A stretch of DNA of 64,000 bases from JBLZUR01 sp048565625 (GTDB taxonomy: Bacteria; Pseudomonadota; Alphaproteobacteria; Sphingomonadales; Sphingomonadaceae): assembly GCF_048565625.1 (NCBI RefSeq), contig NZ_JBLZUR010000002.1:2914001-2978000 (forward strand), in the 5' to 3' direction. The position numbers and the translations under genes were made by a program. The notes under the pieces are model-generated. The model was not told the DNA's origin. It saw only the letters and a program-made list of their open reading frames with translations, and made no database searches. Position 1 is the stretch's first letter, and each line of letters starts with the position of its first letter. Shown here piece by piece: positions 51,984-59,860 of this stretch.

Positions 51984-52135
51984 TCTCGCCCTCCGCTCTG
52001 CACGCTTGGCCAGCGAGATAAGACGCGCAGGGCCGAAAACGATCCCGCGCCATCAAATTTCATTCGTTGCCGGATCGAAACACAGCCATTGATCCGGGCG
52101 CGGATCGGAATATCTTGCACTGCACAATCGACAAC

Positions 52136-53047
52136 ATGCGAGGGCTTAGCGACATCGTGCGCCGGCTGCCTCCCCTTACGGCCGTTGAGGCCTTCGTCCA
52201 GGTGGCGCGCCTCGGGTCCGTGAAAGCAGCGGCCGAGGCACTGGCGCTATCATCTCCGGCGCTCAGCCGGCGCGTGCAATCAATGGAGCGGTTCGTCGGA
52301 CGCAGCCTGTTCGACCGACGGCATCAGGCGGTGGTGCTGAATGCGGAGGGCGAACGCCTGCTGACCCGGCTCGCCCCCGCGCTCGACGCGCTGGCGGAAG
52401 CGATTGAGCCGGGTGCCGGCGAGAGCGAGATCCTGCGCCTGCGGCTTGGTGTCGTCCCTCTTTATGCGTCGCAGCGGCTGATCGGCGGCCTGCGCGAGCT
52501 GCGGACCCTGCACCCTGAACTGCATGTGGATATCGACACTGCGGCGCATCCGCTCGTTCGTCTGAACGAGGGGTTGGATGCCGCGATCACGGTCGCCCGG
52601 GGCATCGATCCCACGCTTTATTCCCGCCGGTTGGAGGAGACGAAGGTCGTCGCCATCGCGTCGCGCGAGCTGGTCGAGGGGGCTGACGCGATCCGGCGGC
52701 CGGAGGACATCGCGCGCACCACCGCGCTGGTACATCGGGACCTTCCGGAAGCCTTCAGCGTGTGGATGGAGGCGATCGGCAATCTCGACATCCAACCCGC
52801 CGCTATCGACCAGTTCGATTCGGGGCAGTTGATGCTGGACGCCGCCGCCCAGGGCCTTGGCGTCGCCTTCATGCTGGAAATGCATCTGGAGAATGCCCAC
52901 AACGACGCGCTCGTCAGGCTCTTCGACCTCGATGTGCATAGCCCTTACAGCTACTGGTTCGCCTGCCGTCGCGCGGCCTTGGTGCAGCGGCCGGTCAAGG
53001 TGTTCCACGACTGGCTGTTCGGCGCGGGTGAAGAGGCTCAGCCGTAG
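52136..53047 (+). CDS. LysR-family transcription regulator
   Basis: The product has 303 residues from ATG 52136 (MRGLSDIVRRLPPLTAVEAF); an in-frame upstream ATG at 52067 lacks support. The winged helix-turn-helix is PLTAVEAFVQVARLGSVKAAAEALALSSPALSRRVQSMERFVG, the classical LysR order. The effector-binding domain includes GVVPLYASQRLIGGLRELRTLHPELHVDIDT and resembles the GcvA group. It diverges from the CDC48 gene and overlaps the nat gene by 10 bp at the 3' ends. It may control the divergent gene, but no operator is proven. Confidence 0.92.
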   Translation: MRGLSDIVRRLPPLTAVEAFVQVARLGSVKAAAEALALSSPALSRRVQSMERFVGRSLFDRRHQAVVLNAEGERLLTRLAPALDALAEAIEPGAGESEILRLRLGVVPLYASQRLIGGLRELRTLHPELHVDIDTAAHPLVRLNEGLDAAITVARGIDPTLYSRRLEETKVVAIASRELVEGADAIRRPEDIARTTALVHRDLPEAFSVWMEAIGNLDIQPAAIDQFDSGQLMLDAAAQGLGVAFMLEMHLENAHNDALVRLFDLDVHSPYSYWFACRRAALVQRPVKVFHDWLFGAGEEAQP

Positions 53048-53832
53048 AGGCGTTCCGCTTCCTCCGCGGTTACGTCGAGGCCGAACATCATGCTAAGGCG
53101 CAGGCGGAGCGCACGGGGCGAGGTTAGTTCACTCTCGACCGTCTCACTGGCGGTGATCCGGCGATAGCTGCGGCCGGCAAGTGCCGCGTAGCCGGTGGGC
53201 AGCGCGATCGACACTGTCGAGCCGTGGGTGAAACGGCTCTCCGGAGCCGTCGCGGCCCAGTGGGATGACAAGGCAAGGTCGGAATCGAACGTCCGCTCCG
53301 TCGTAAAGCTGTACTGCGGCTGCCAGTCTCCGGCGGGTCCCCTCCGATAGAGCATCCAGCCATGATCCGGATCGGCGACCAGACGATGCGACACACCGTC
53401 GTGGCCCTGAGCCTCCTCCTGATCCGCAAGGCGCATCGGCGGAGCGTAGCCGCCGCCGAACCCGGCATCGGCGATCCACTGATCCCCGTCCAGATCCACC
53501 AGCAGGAGGGTATGCGTGCGTGGCGGAACCTCGTCACCGGCAAAGAGCCAAACGCGCGCAAGGAGTGGCCGGGCGGTGAAGCCGAAGGCGGCGAGCGCGC
53601 GGTCCAACAACTGGTTCTGTTCGAAGCAGAAGCCGCCGCGATTGCCGGTCACGAGCTTTGCGAAGACGTCATCGGGATCGAGGCTGACGCCGCGCCCGAG
53701 CAGCACGTCGAGGTTCTCGAAGGGAATGGCGAGCCGATGCGCGCGCTGAACGACGGTAAGTCCCTCCGCATCCTGGGCGGGAACGAGCGGCAGTCGGATG
53801 CGGGCTGCGTAAGCGTCGAGATCGAAAGACAT
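53038..53832 (-). CDS. nat: Arylamine N-acetyltransferase
   Basis: A 264-residue NAT. The catalytic triad is visible: Cys69 in TGNRGGFCFEQNQLL, His in VPPRTHTLLLVDL, and Asp in WIADAGFGGGYAPP. FENLDVLLGRGVSLDPDDVFAKLV is the family N-terminal helix bundle. NATs transfer acetyl from acetyl-CoA to arylamines, hydrazines and related compounds. The physiological substrate in bacteria is generally unknown. It sits between LysR (convergent) and the flippase gene upstream on the same strand. Confidence 0.94.
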   Translation of the reverse strand: MSFDLDAYAARIRLPLVPAQDAEGLTVVQRAHRLAIPFENLDVLLGRGVSLDPDDVFAKLVTGNRGGFCFEQNQLLDRALAAFGFTARPLLARVWLFAGDEVPPRTHTLLLVDLDGDQWIADAGFGGGYAPPMRLADQEEAQGHDGVSHRLVADPDHGWMLYRRGPAGDWQPQYSFTTERTFDSDLALSSHWAATAPESRFTHGSTVSIALPTGYAALAGRSYRRITASETVESELTSPRALRLRLSMMFGLDVTAEEAERLYG

Positions 53833-53870
53833 GCCCGACTTTTCAGCTTGCGGGCGGGGTGGTCAAGCCG

Positions 53871-55229
53871 TCACAGGCTCGGGAAAGCTAGATGAGCCCC
53901 GAACGCGATGACGTAGCCCACGCACCCGCCCGCAACGGCGACCAACAATCCCAAAGCCTCTTGCCGCAAATCGAGCAAACGTTCGGCGCGAAGCGCGTAC
54001 CAGGCCGACATGAGACCGACAACGTCGACGGTTCCCACGATCGCAACGAGAAGGATGATGTTCCCGGTGGCAGCGCCGACGACCGCGGCGATCACCAGCC
54101 ACGCCACCCGCCAGAAGTTTCCGATCAGCGTGGGCCGTGTGACTCCGATCGACATCAGAACCTCCTTCGAGGACCAGACCGACACCGCGAGCACGGTATT
54201 GACCGCGATCAGCCGCAGGAACATCGTCACGCCGGCATAGCGAGGATCGTAGAGGATCGCGACAATCAGCGAGGCCGATCCGATCAGCCCGCCGCACGCG
54301 AACATGTAGGCAAGCCTGAAGGGGCGGCCCGTGCGGTAGAACACCTGGCGGAGAAGATCCCGATCGTCGGCTGCGGCCGTCTTGGCATAGGCGGGGTACA
54401 GCACCCGGCTCACATATGCGCCAGCCAGGGAGCCCGGCGCTACGCCGATGGACACGGCAATGGCGTAGAGACCGAACTGCGAAAGGCTGAGTAGCTTCGC
54501 AAGCACGATCTTGTCGAACTGAAGGATCAGCAGCGACAACATGCTGGATGCGGCGATCAGACGCGAGAAGCGCCAAAGTTCCTGCGTGCGGGCTCGGCTG
54601 TAGTCGAAGCGGCGGCGCGTGTTCGGAAAAAGCAGGTAGGTCATCGCCAGCTTGCACAATTCGCCGCCGATCATACCCCCGACCATCGCCCAATAGCTGC
54701 GGTAGAAGAGCACCAGCGCCATCGCGATCAAGAACGTGGCGAGATTTGCGCCGACGTCTAGGACAGTCAGGCGCCAAAGCTGTTGTTCCCGAATGGCGGT
54801 GGCGAAAGCGAGCGACGACAGCCCCTCAAGAAGAAAGACAGAACCCCAGATTGCCAAGACCATCGCCAGCTCGGGCTTTCCGAGCAGATGCGCGATTGGC
54901 TCCGCAACCAGCGCCATTGCGATCGTCAGACCCAGGCCGCGCAAAAGGCGAATGGTCCAGATCTGATCAAGAAAACGGCGTTCACCCGCCTCCGGATGGC
55001 GCACGATGAAACCGACCAGCGCGACATCGGTGAGGAGGGCCAATGCGACCTGAACGGAAATGACGATGCCGACCACGCCGTAGGATTCGGCATCAAGCAA
55101 ACGCGTCAGCGTCATGGAACTGACGATACGCAGAACATTGGTCGCGATGGTCCCGACGGCCACGCTTGCCGTGCCGCTCTTCATGTATCTTCCGGCAGCG
55201 GCAGCGTTCCACCGTCCCGCAAAGGCCAT
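53871..55229 (-). CDS. Oligosaccharide/lipid flippase of the MOP (Wzx-like) superfamily
   Basis: The product has about 452 residues from ATG 55229 (MAFAGRWNAAAAGRY); a start at 55283 or 55184 is also possible. There are 12 or more hydrophobic segments in the polysaccharide transporter pattern: GTIATNVLRIVSSMTLTRLLDAESYGVVGIVIS, PEAGERRFLDQIWTIRLLRG, and RTRQELWRFSRLI-like loop (TQELWRFSRLIAASSMLSLLIL). It probably flips lipid-linked sugars for exopolysaccharide or O-antigen. No polymerase is nearby. Divergent from uvrB. Confidence 0.87.
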   Translation of the reverse strand: MAFAGRWNAAAAGRYMKSGTASVAVGTIATNVLRIVSSMTLTRLLDAESYGVVGIVISVQVALALLTDVALVGFIVRHPEAGERRFLDQIWTIRLLRGLGLTIAMALVAEPIAHLLGKPELAMVLAIWGSVFLLEGLSSLAFATAIREQQLWRLTVLDVGANLATFLIAMALVLFYRSYWAMVGGMIGGELCKLAMTYLLFPNTRRRFDYSRARTQELWRFSRLIAASSMLSLLILQFDKIVLAKLLSLSQFGLYAIAVSIGVAPGSLAGAYVSRVLYPAYAKTAAADDRDLLRQVFYRTGRPFRLAYMFACGGLIGSASLIVAILYDPRYAGVTMFLRLIAVNTVLAVSVWSSKEVLMSIGVTRPTLIGNFWRVAWLVIAAVVGAATGNIILLVAIVGTVDVVGLMSAWYALRAERLLDLRQEALGLLVAVAGGCVGYVIAFGAHLAFPSL

Positions 55230-55359
55230 CACATCATCCTCGCTTCGCTGCGCCGCCTTTAGCCGTCGAGTGTTAAGGCGCAATTATTGGTTGAGCTCGC
55301 CGGTACTTTCGGGCTCGGCCGCCGTTGGAAGTCCGACGCCCCAACGCCATATGTCCATG

Positions 55360-57561
55360 ATGGCGATCCAGATTCGTACGGGCCTTGAGGAGCCGGAGAC
55401 CGGCGAGAACTTCGTACCGCACCGACCACAAAGGCCGGACAAGTCAGAAGGGGGCCGACCCTTCGTCATCAAGTCGGATTATGAGCCCGCCGGCGATCAG
55501 CCGACGGCCATCGCCGAACTGGTCGCGCAAGCGGAACAGGGCGAGCGGGACCAGGTGCTGCTGGGCGTCACGGGATCGGGCAAGACCTTTACCATGGCGA
55601 AGGTCGTGGAGAAGCTGCAGCGGCCGGCGCTGGTGCTCGCGCCCAACAAGATCCTCGCGGCGCAGCTGTATGGCGAGTTCAAGAGCTTCTTTCCCGACAA
55701 CGCGGTGGAGTTCTTCGTCAGCTACTACGACTACTACCAGCCAGAGGCCTACGTTCCGCGCACCGACACCTATGTCGAGAAGGAGTCGTCCATCAACGAG
55801 GCGATCGATCGGATGCGGCATTCGGCCACCCGGTCGCTGCTTGAGCGCGACGACGTGCTGATCGTCGCATCGGTCTCCTGCCTCTACGGCATCGGATCGG
55901 TCGAGACATATTCGGCGATGATCTTCGACCTGAAGAAGGGGCAGGCGGTCGATCAGCGCGAGATCGTGCGGAAGCTGGTGGCGCTGCAATACAAGCGCAA
56001 CGACGCCGCGTTTGCGCGCGGGAATTTCCGTGTGAAGGGCGACAATCTCGAAATCTTCCCGTCGCATTACGAGGACAGCGCCTGGCGGGTCAGCTTCTTC
56101 GGCGACGAGATCGAGCAGATCACCGAATTCGATCCGCTGACCGGCAAGACGTCCGCGAATCTCGGATCGGTGCGGATCTACGCGAACAGCCACTACGTCA
56201 CGCCCGGGCCAACGATGAAGCAGGCGACGGAAGCCATCCGCTTCGAGTTGACTGAGCGGCTGAAGGAGCTGAACGCGGAAGGGCGGCTGCTTGAAGCGCA
56301 AAGGCTGGAGCAGCGGACCAACTTCGACCTGGAGATGATCGCCGCCACTGGCAGCTGCGCGGGGATCGAGAACTACAGCCGCTTTCTGACGGGCCGGCTT
56401 CCGGGCGAGCCGCCCCCGACCTTGTTCGAGTATCTGCCCGAGAACGCGCTGCTGTTCGTAGACGAGAGCCACCAGACGATCGGGCAGGTGAACGGCATGG
56501 CGCGCGGCGACCACCGGCGGAAGATCACGCTGGCCGAATACGGCTTCCGCCTGCCGTCCTGCATCGACAACCGCCCGCTCCGCTTCAACGAATGGGACGC
56601 GATGCGGCCGCAGACGGTCTACGTCTCCGCCACGCCGGGAAGCTGGGAGATGGAGCGGACCGGCGGCGTGTTTTCCGAGCAGGTGATCCGGCCGACCGGG
56701 CTGATCGACCCGCCGGTCGAGATCCGGCCTGTGGACAGCCAGGTGGACGACCTTGTGGGCGAGTGCCGCGCCACCGCCGCGCTCGGGTATCGCAGCCTGG
56801 TAACAACGCTGACCAAGCGAATGGCGGAGGACCTCACCGAATATCTGCACGAGGCGGGATTGAAGGTCCGGTACATGCACTCTGATGTCGAGACGCTGGA
56901 GCGTATCGAGCTGATCCGTGACCTCCGGCTCGGCGTCTACGACGTGCTGGTCGGCATCAACCTGCTCCGCGAGGGGCTCGACATTCCTGAGTGTGGGCTG
57001 GTCGCGATCCTCGACGCGGACAAGGAGGGCTTCCTGCGCTCAGAAACCTCGCTGATCCAGACCATCGGCCGCGCTGCCCGCAACGTTGATGGGCGCGTGA
57101 TTCTTTATGCCGACCACATCACGGGATCGATGGAGCGCGCGATGGCGGAGACCCAGAGACGCCGGGAGAAGCAGCAGGCCTATAACGAGGCGCATGGCAT
57201 CACGCCGGAAAGCGTGCGCCGCGAAGTGGCGGATATCGTCAGCCACCTGTCGTCCAAGGACCAGGTCACCATCGATACGGGCATTGAGGACGTGACCCAC
57301 ATGGTTGGGCACAACCTGCGTGCCTATATTGAAGACCTCGAACAGAAGATGCGCAAGGCCGCCGCGGACCTGGAGTTCGAAGAGGCCGGGCGTCTGCGGG
57401 ACGAGATCCGCCAGCTGGAGAATCAGGAACTTGGTCTACCCCCGGCAGAGCGCAAGGCGCCGGTCCGTGGCAACTCGACGCTGGGCAAGCCGGGTACGCG
57501 CCAGACCCGGTTCGGCAAGGCCAAGCAGGTGCGAGCGGAGAAGCGCGCGCGGGGACGCTAA
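55360..57561 (+). CDS. uvrB: Excinuclease ABC subunit B
   Basis: UvrB is the damage-verification helicase of nucleotide excision repair. About 733 residues from ATG 55360 (MAIQIRTGLEEPETGE); ATG 55351 and 55357 add two or three residues. Motifs: Walker A GVTGSGKTFTMAKVVE, the beta-hairpin DYYQPEAYVPRTDTYVEKE, DESHQTIGQ, TLTKRMAEDLTEYL, and the C-terminal UvrC/UvrA-binding helical hairpin with DLEQKMRKAAADLEFEEAGRLRDEI. About 60 residues beyond are basic (ending KRARGR), probably flexible. All domains are intact. An SOS box was not identified upstream. Confidence 0.97.
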   Translation: MAIQIRTGLEEPETGENFVPHRPQRPDKSEGGRPFVIKSDYEPAGDQPTAIAELVAQAEQGERDQVLLGVTGSGKTFTMAKVVEKLQRPALVLAPNKILAAQLYGEFKSFFPDNAVEFFVSYYDYYQPEAYVPRTDTYVEKESSINEAIDRMRHSATRSLLERDDVLIVASVSCLYGIGSVETYSAMIFDLKKGQAVDQREIVRKLVALQYKRNDAAFARGNFRVKGDNLEIFPSHYEDSAWRVSFFGDEIEQITEFDPLTGKTSANLGSVRIYANSHYVTPGPTMKQATEAIRFELTERLKELNAEGRLLEAQRLEQRTNFDLEMIAATGSCAGIENYSRFLTGRLPGEPPPTLFEYLPENALLFVDESHQTIGQVNGMARGDHRRKITLAEYGFRLPSCIDNRPLRFNEWDAMRPQTVYVSATPGSWEMERTGGVFSEQVIRPTGLIDPPVEIRPVDSQVDDLVGECRATAALGYRSLVTTLTKRMAEDLTEYLHEAGLKVRYMHSDVETLERIELIRDLRLGVYDVLVGINLLREGLDIPECGLVAILDADKEGFLRSETSLIQTIGRAARNVDGRVILYADHITGSMERAMAETQRRREKQQAYNEAHGITPESVRREVADIVSHLSSKDQVTIDTGIEDVTHMVGHNLRAYIEDLEQKMRKAAADLEFEEAGRLRDEIRQLENQELGLPPAERKAPVRGNSTLGKPGTRQTRFGKAKQVRAEKRARGR

Positions 57562-57643
57562 AGCGCGCGAAACTGCGAATTGTCATCGACGTGTCACGGA
57601 AAACTTACCTCCCGTTTACTACCTTAGACTTAGTCCGCACATC

Positions 57644-58902
57644 ATGATGATCGACGTGGCAACTGCATTTGCGCCCGCTGCCGAACGAGATGAGGCGGCG
57701 GCGGTGGCGGCTCTGCTGCACGCCGGCACGCCGGTGTCTGTTGCGGCGGATGCACCACTCGAGGAGGCCATCGAGACCTTCCACCGCAACGCGGCGCTGC
57801 GTCTGCTCCCTGTTCTCGATGATGATCGGCCGGTCGGCGCTCTGTTCGAGACGCAGCTTCGCGAGTTGCTGTTCAATCCGTTCGGACATGCCCTGCTGAA
57901 GAACCCTCGCTACGGTCAGAGCCTCGACCGGTACATTCGTTCCTGCCCGGTTGCGGAGGCGCGTATCGGGCTGGCCGCGCTGCTCGACTTCTATGCGGCG
58001 AGCGGCGGTGGCGAAGGACTGATCGTCACGGAGAACGGCCGGTTCCTGACGATGCTGCCCAACCGCGTCCTGATCGGCCTTGCCGTGCAGCGCGAAGCCG
58101 AGCGGCTCGACCGGGTGCGGCTCGCCAGTTCGCTGTTCGAGGCGGAGGCGTCGGTGCTCGCGCGCGGGCTCGGCGAGACAGCCGTGAGCTTGCGGGAGCA
58201 GGCGTCGGGCATGGTCGTGCGTGGGCATGCCACGCGCGACCGCAGCGACGCGATGACGCATGCCGCGACCGAGATGCTGGCCGGGATCGGCGGGGTTGCG
58301 GCGCGCGGTCGCGATCTCGTCTCCGCGATGGACACCATCCAGCACCAGACCGCTCACGCGCGCGCATCCGTGCACTCGCCGCCCAGGCAAACGAGATCGG
58401 CGATATCACGGCGATGATCCGCGGCATCGCGGACAAGGTGCGGATGCTGTCGATCAACGCGTCGATCGAGGCCGCGCGCGCCGGCGCCGCCGGACAGGGC
58501 TTCGGCGTGGTCGCGCAGGAGATCAAGGCCTTGGCGGGGCAGACGAGGACAGCGGCCGCGTCGATCGGCGATCGGGTGGGCGGCGTCTGCACGGTGATCG
58601 ATGAAGTGGCATTCGGCCATGACGGCATGGCAGGAGCGGTCGGGCGGGTGGACAGCGCTACCACTGTGATCGACGCGGCGATCACCGGCCAGCGTCTCGC
58701 CATCCACGACATCGCGGCGGCGGTCGAGCAGGCGGCGGGCGCCGGGGAAGGCATCCTGTCCGACCTCTCCGAGATGAACGAGCGGGCGAAAGTCGCTCTC
58801 CTCAACTCGGGACGCATCCAAAGCATGGCGGGACGGCTCGCTGACAATGCCGGTGCGCTGAACGGTTCCGTCGGACGCTTCATCGCCGAGGTTGCGGTCT
58901 AA
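57644..58902 (+). pseudogene. Soluble chemoreceptor-like protein with CBS-like N-domain, 1-nt frameshift
   Basis: ATG 57644 begins a protein without membrane helices. Residues about 1-150 look like paired CBS-type modules (LLHAGTPVSVAADAPLEEAIETF and GEGLIVTENGRFLTMLP). The frame then gives a helical linker and fails near 58350: after MDTIQHQTAHAR the expected RIRALAAQANEIGDI... resumes in the +2 frame. That frame has the chemoreceptor signalling hairpin MLSINASIEAARAGAAGQGFGVVAQEIKALA (the motif here is split to stay within 20). The break is in the CG-rich run ACGCGCGCGC. A one-base loss fits. No che genes are in the window. Either a real pseudogene or a sequencing slip. Confidence 0.82.
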
Positions 58903-58949
58903 ACCCGACCTCATTTGCCAGATCGCGGAGGACGGCGCAGAAGCGCACC

Positions 58950-59453
58950 ATGCCTGCTCGATCGATTGCCCGCACACGCACCGCCGTCCTGACTGCTTTC
59001 CTGTGGCTAGCTGCCTGCGTCGCGCCTCCGGCACCAGCACCGGTCGCCCCCCCAACGGCGCCAAAGGAACCGCCGGTCGCTCAGACCGCGGAGGACTGGC
59101 GTGATATTCCGCTGACCACAGGTACATGGAGCTACACCGCCGCAAGTGGCGCACGTTATGGAGCGTCCGGAGTTCCGGTCCTCACCATGCGGTGCGATCC
59201 GGGCAGCCGGACGGTGTTTGTTTCCCGCGCAGGTTCTCCCGGAAACCTGGTGATCCAAACCTCGGCGGGGACAATGGCGTTTGCCGCTCATGCCGGGGGA
59301 TTGGGTGTCGAGGCGGCGCTGCGGGCCAGTGATCCGTTCCTCGACAAGATCGCGTTCAGCCGTGGGCGGTTCACCGTCTCGCTTGCGGGGCAACCGCGCC
59401 TCGTCATCCCCGCCTGGGCCGAGCCGGGGCGGGTGATCGAGGACTGCCGCTGA
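58950..59453 (+). CDS. Putative lipoprotein, unknown function
   Basis: A 167-residue protein. The signal peptide ends in the lipobox LAAC (Cys22), and is followed by a proline/alanine linker (APPAPAPVAPPTAPKEPP). The rest is one beta-rich domain with WSYTAASGARYGASGVPVLTMRC and a C-terminal Cys (IEDCR), likely a disulfide. No family is recognised. The predicted location is the outer or inner membrane facing the periplasm. It is 47 bp after the chemoreceptor-like gene, so they could share a transcript. Confidence 0.8.
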   Translation: MPARSIARTRTAVLTAFLWLAACVAPPAPAPVAPPTAPKEPPVAQTAEDWRDIPLTTGTWSYTAASGARYGASGVPVLTMRCDPGSRTVFVSRAGSPGNLVIQTSAGTMAFAAHAGGLGVEAALRASDPFLDKIAFSRGRFTVSLAGQPRLVIPAWAEPGRVIEDCR

Positions 59454-59505
59454 CGCGAAGCGGCGGATTGTCCACAGAATATTTTTGAGTTCAAGACTTG
59501 TGCGC

Positions 59506-59534
59506 GAGTCCGGGATGAATCATGATTCCCGGAC
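59506..59534 (+). promoter_or_regulatory. Three GANTC sites within overlapping palindromes
   Basis: GAGTC 59506-59510, GAATC 59517-59521 and GATTC 59524-59528 lie in 23 bp. The last two form the perfect 12-bp palindrome GAATCATGATTC (59517-59528). An outer inverted repeat GTCCGGGA (59508-59515) and TCCCGGAC (59527-59534) surrounds it with an 11-nt loop. The cluster is 35 bp before the leader ORF and would be a plausible CcrM/GcrA or repressor target. This is an inference from the pattern. Confidence 0.5.
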
Positions 59535-59562
59535 CATCAATTTGGCGAAAGGAGGTGATCCG

Positions 59563-59619
59563 ATGTCTCATGGTTCAGCCAGGAGGTCGGCTCTGTCCGT
59601 TCGGGAGATGCGCGGCTGA
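59563..59619 (+). CDS. 18-codon leader-like ORF with extended Shine-Dalgarno
   Basis: The ORF reads MSHGSARRSALSVREMRG and ends at TGA 59617-59619. Immediately upstream GAAAGGAGGTGATCC (59547-59561) is a perfect 15-nt complement of the 3' end of alphaproteobacterial 16S rRNA, with 1 nt before the ATG and 7 nt from GGAGG to ATG. The peptide is Ser/Arg-rich, without a run of one amino acid. A 6-bp hairpin CGGCTG-ATTTAG-CAGCCG (59613-59630) overlaps the stop. Too short for homology; the support is the ribosome site and the structured RNA that follows. Confidence 0.6.
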   Translation: MSHGSARRSALSVREMRG

Positions 59620-59634
59620 TTTAGCAGCCGCCAA

Positions 59635-59703
59635 GGGTCTCCCGGGCCGGCACTTCCGGCCGCTGACCATGTCGAGGGACCGTCGGGGGAGACCCCGGCG
59701 GTC
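59635..59703 (+). promoter_or_regulatory. Mutually exclusive RNA stems ending in an intrinsic terminator
   Basis: Structure 1 pairs GGGTCTCCC (59635-59643) with GGGAGACCC (59687-59695), nine perfect base pairs, enclosing a 6-bp hairpin GGCCGG-CACTT-CCGGCC (59645-59661). Structure 2 pairs 59678-59688 with 59693-59703 (11 bp, one G-U, GAGA loop) and is followed by TTTCTTC, a standard intrinsic terminator. The two use the same bases at 59687-59695 and cannot coexist, the hallmark of attenuation. Alternatively, the whole unit is a small RNA with a terminator. Confidence 0.6.
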
Positions 59704-59749
59704 TTTCTTCGTTTCCGGGTTCGGCACGGCAGGAGCCAGCCTCCGTCTG

Positions 59750-59765
59750 TGACATTTCGATGACA
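59750..59765 (-). promoter_or_regulatory. Pho-box-like direct repeat upstream of the outer membrane protein
   Basis: TGACA occurs at 59750-59754 and 59761-59765, exactly 11 bp apart. On the minus strand this reads TGTCATCGAAATGTCA, close to the PhoB consensus TGTCA-N6-TGTCA. The orientation is opposite to the downstream gene, so direct PhoB control of that gene is uncertain. Confidence 0.3.
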
Positions 59766-59860
59766 TTTGGTTCATGCCAGCGACAGGCCAGGCGGCGCAA
59801 TCGGCGCCGGCGCCCCGACGATCGATCGGGCCGCGCTTAGAACAATACATGGAGTGAACT

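Noticed and set aside
59547..59561. A fragment of 16S rRNA (3' end) in reverse orientation
   Set aside because: Only the terminal 15 bases match, with no rRNA sequence beyond. The match ends 1 nt before a start codon, so a ribosome-binding role is the simpler reading.
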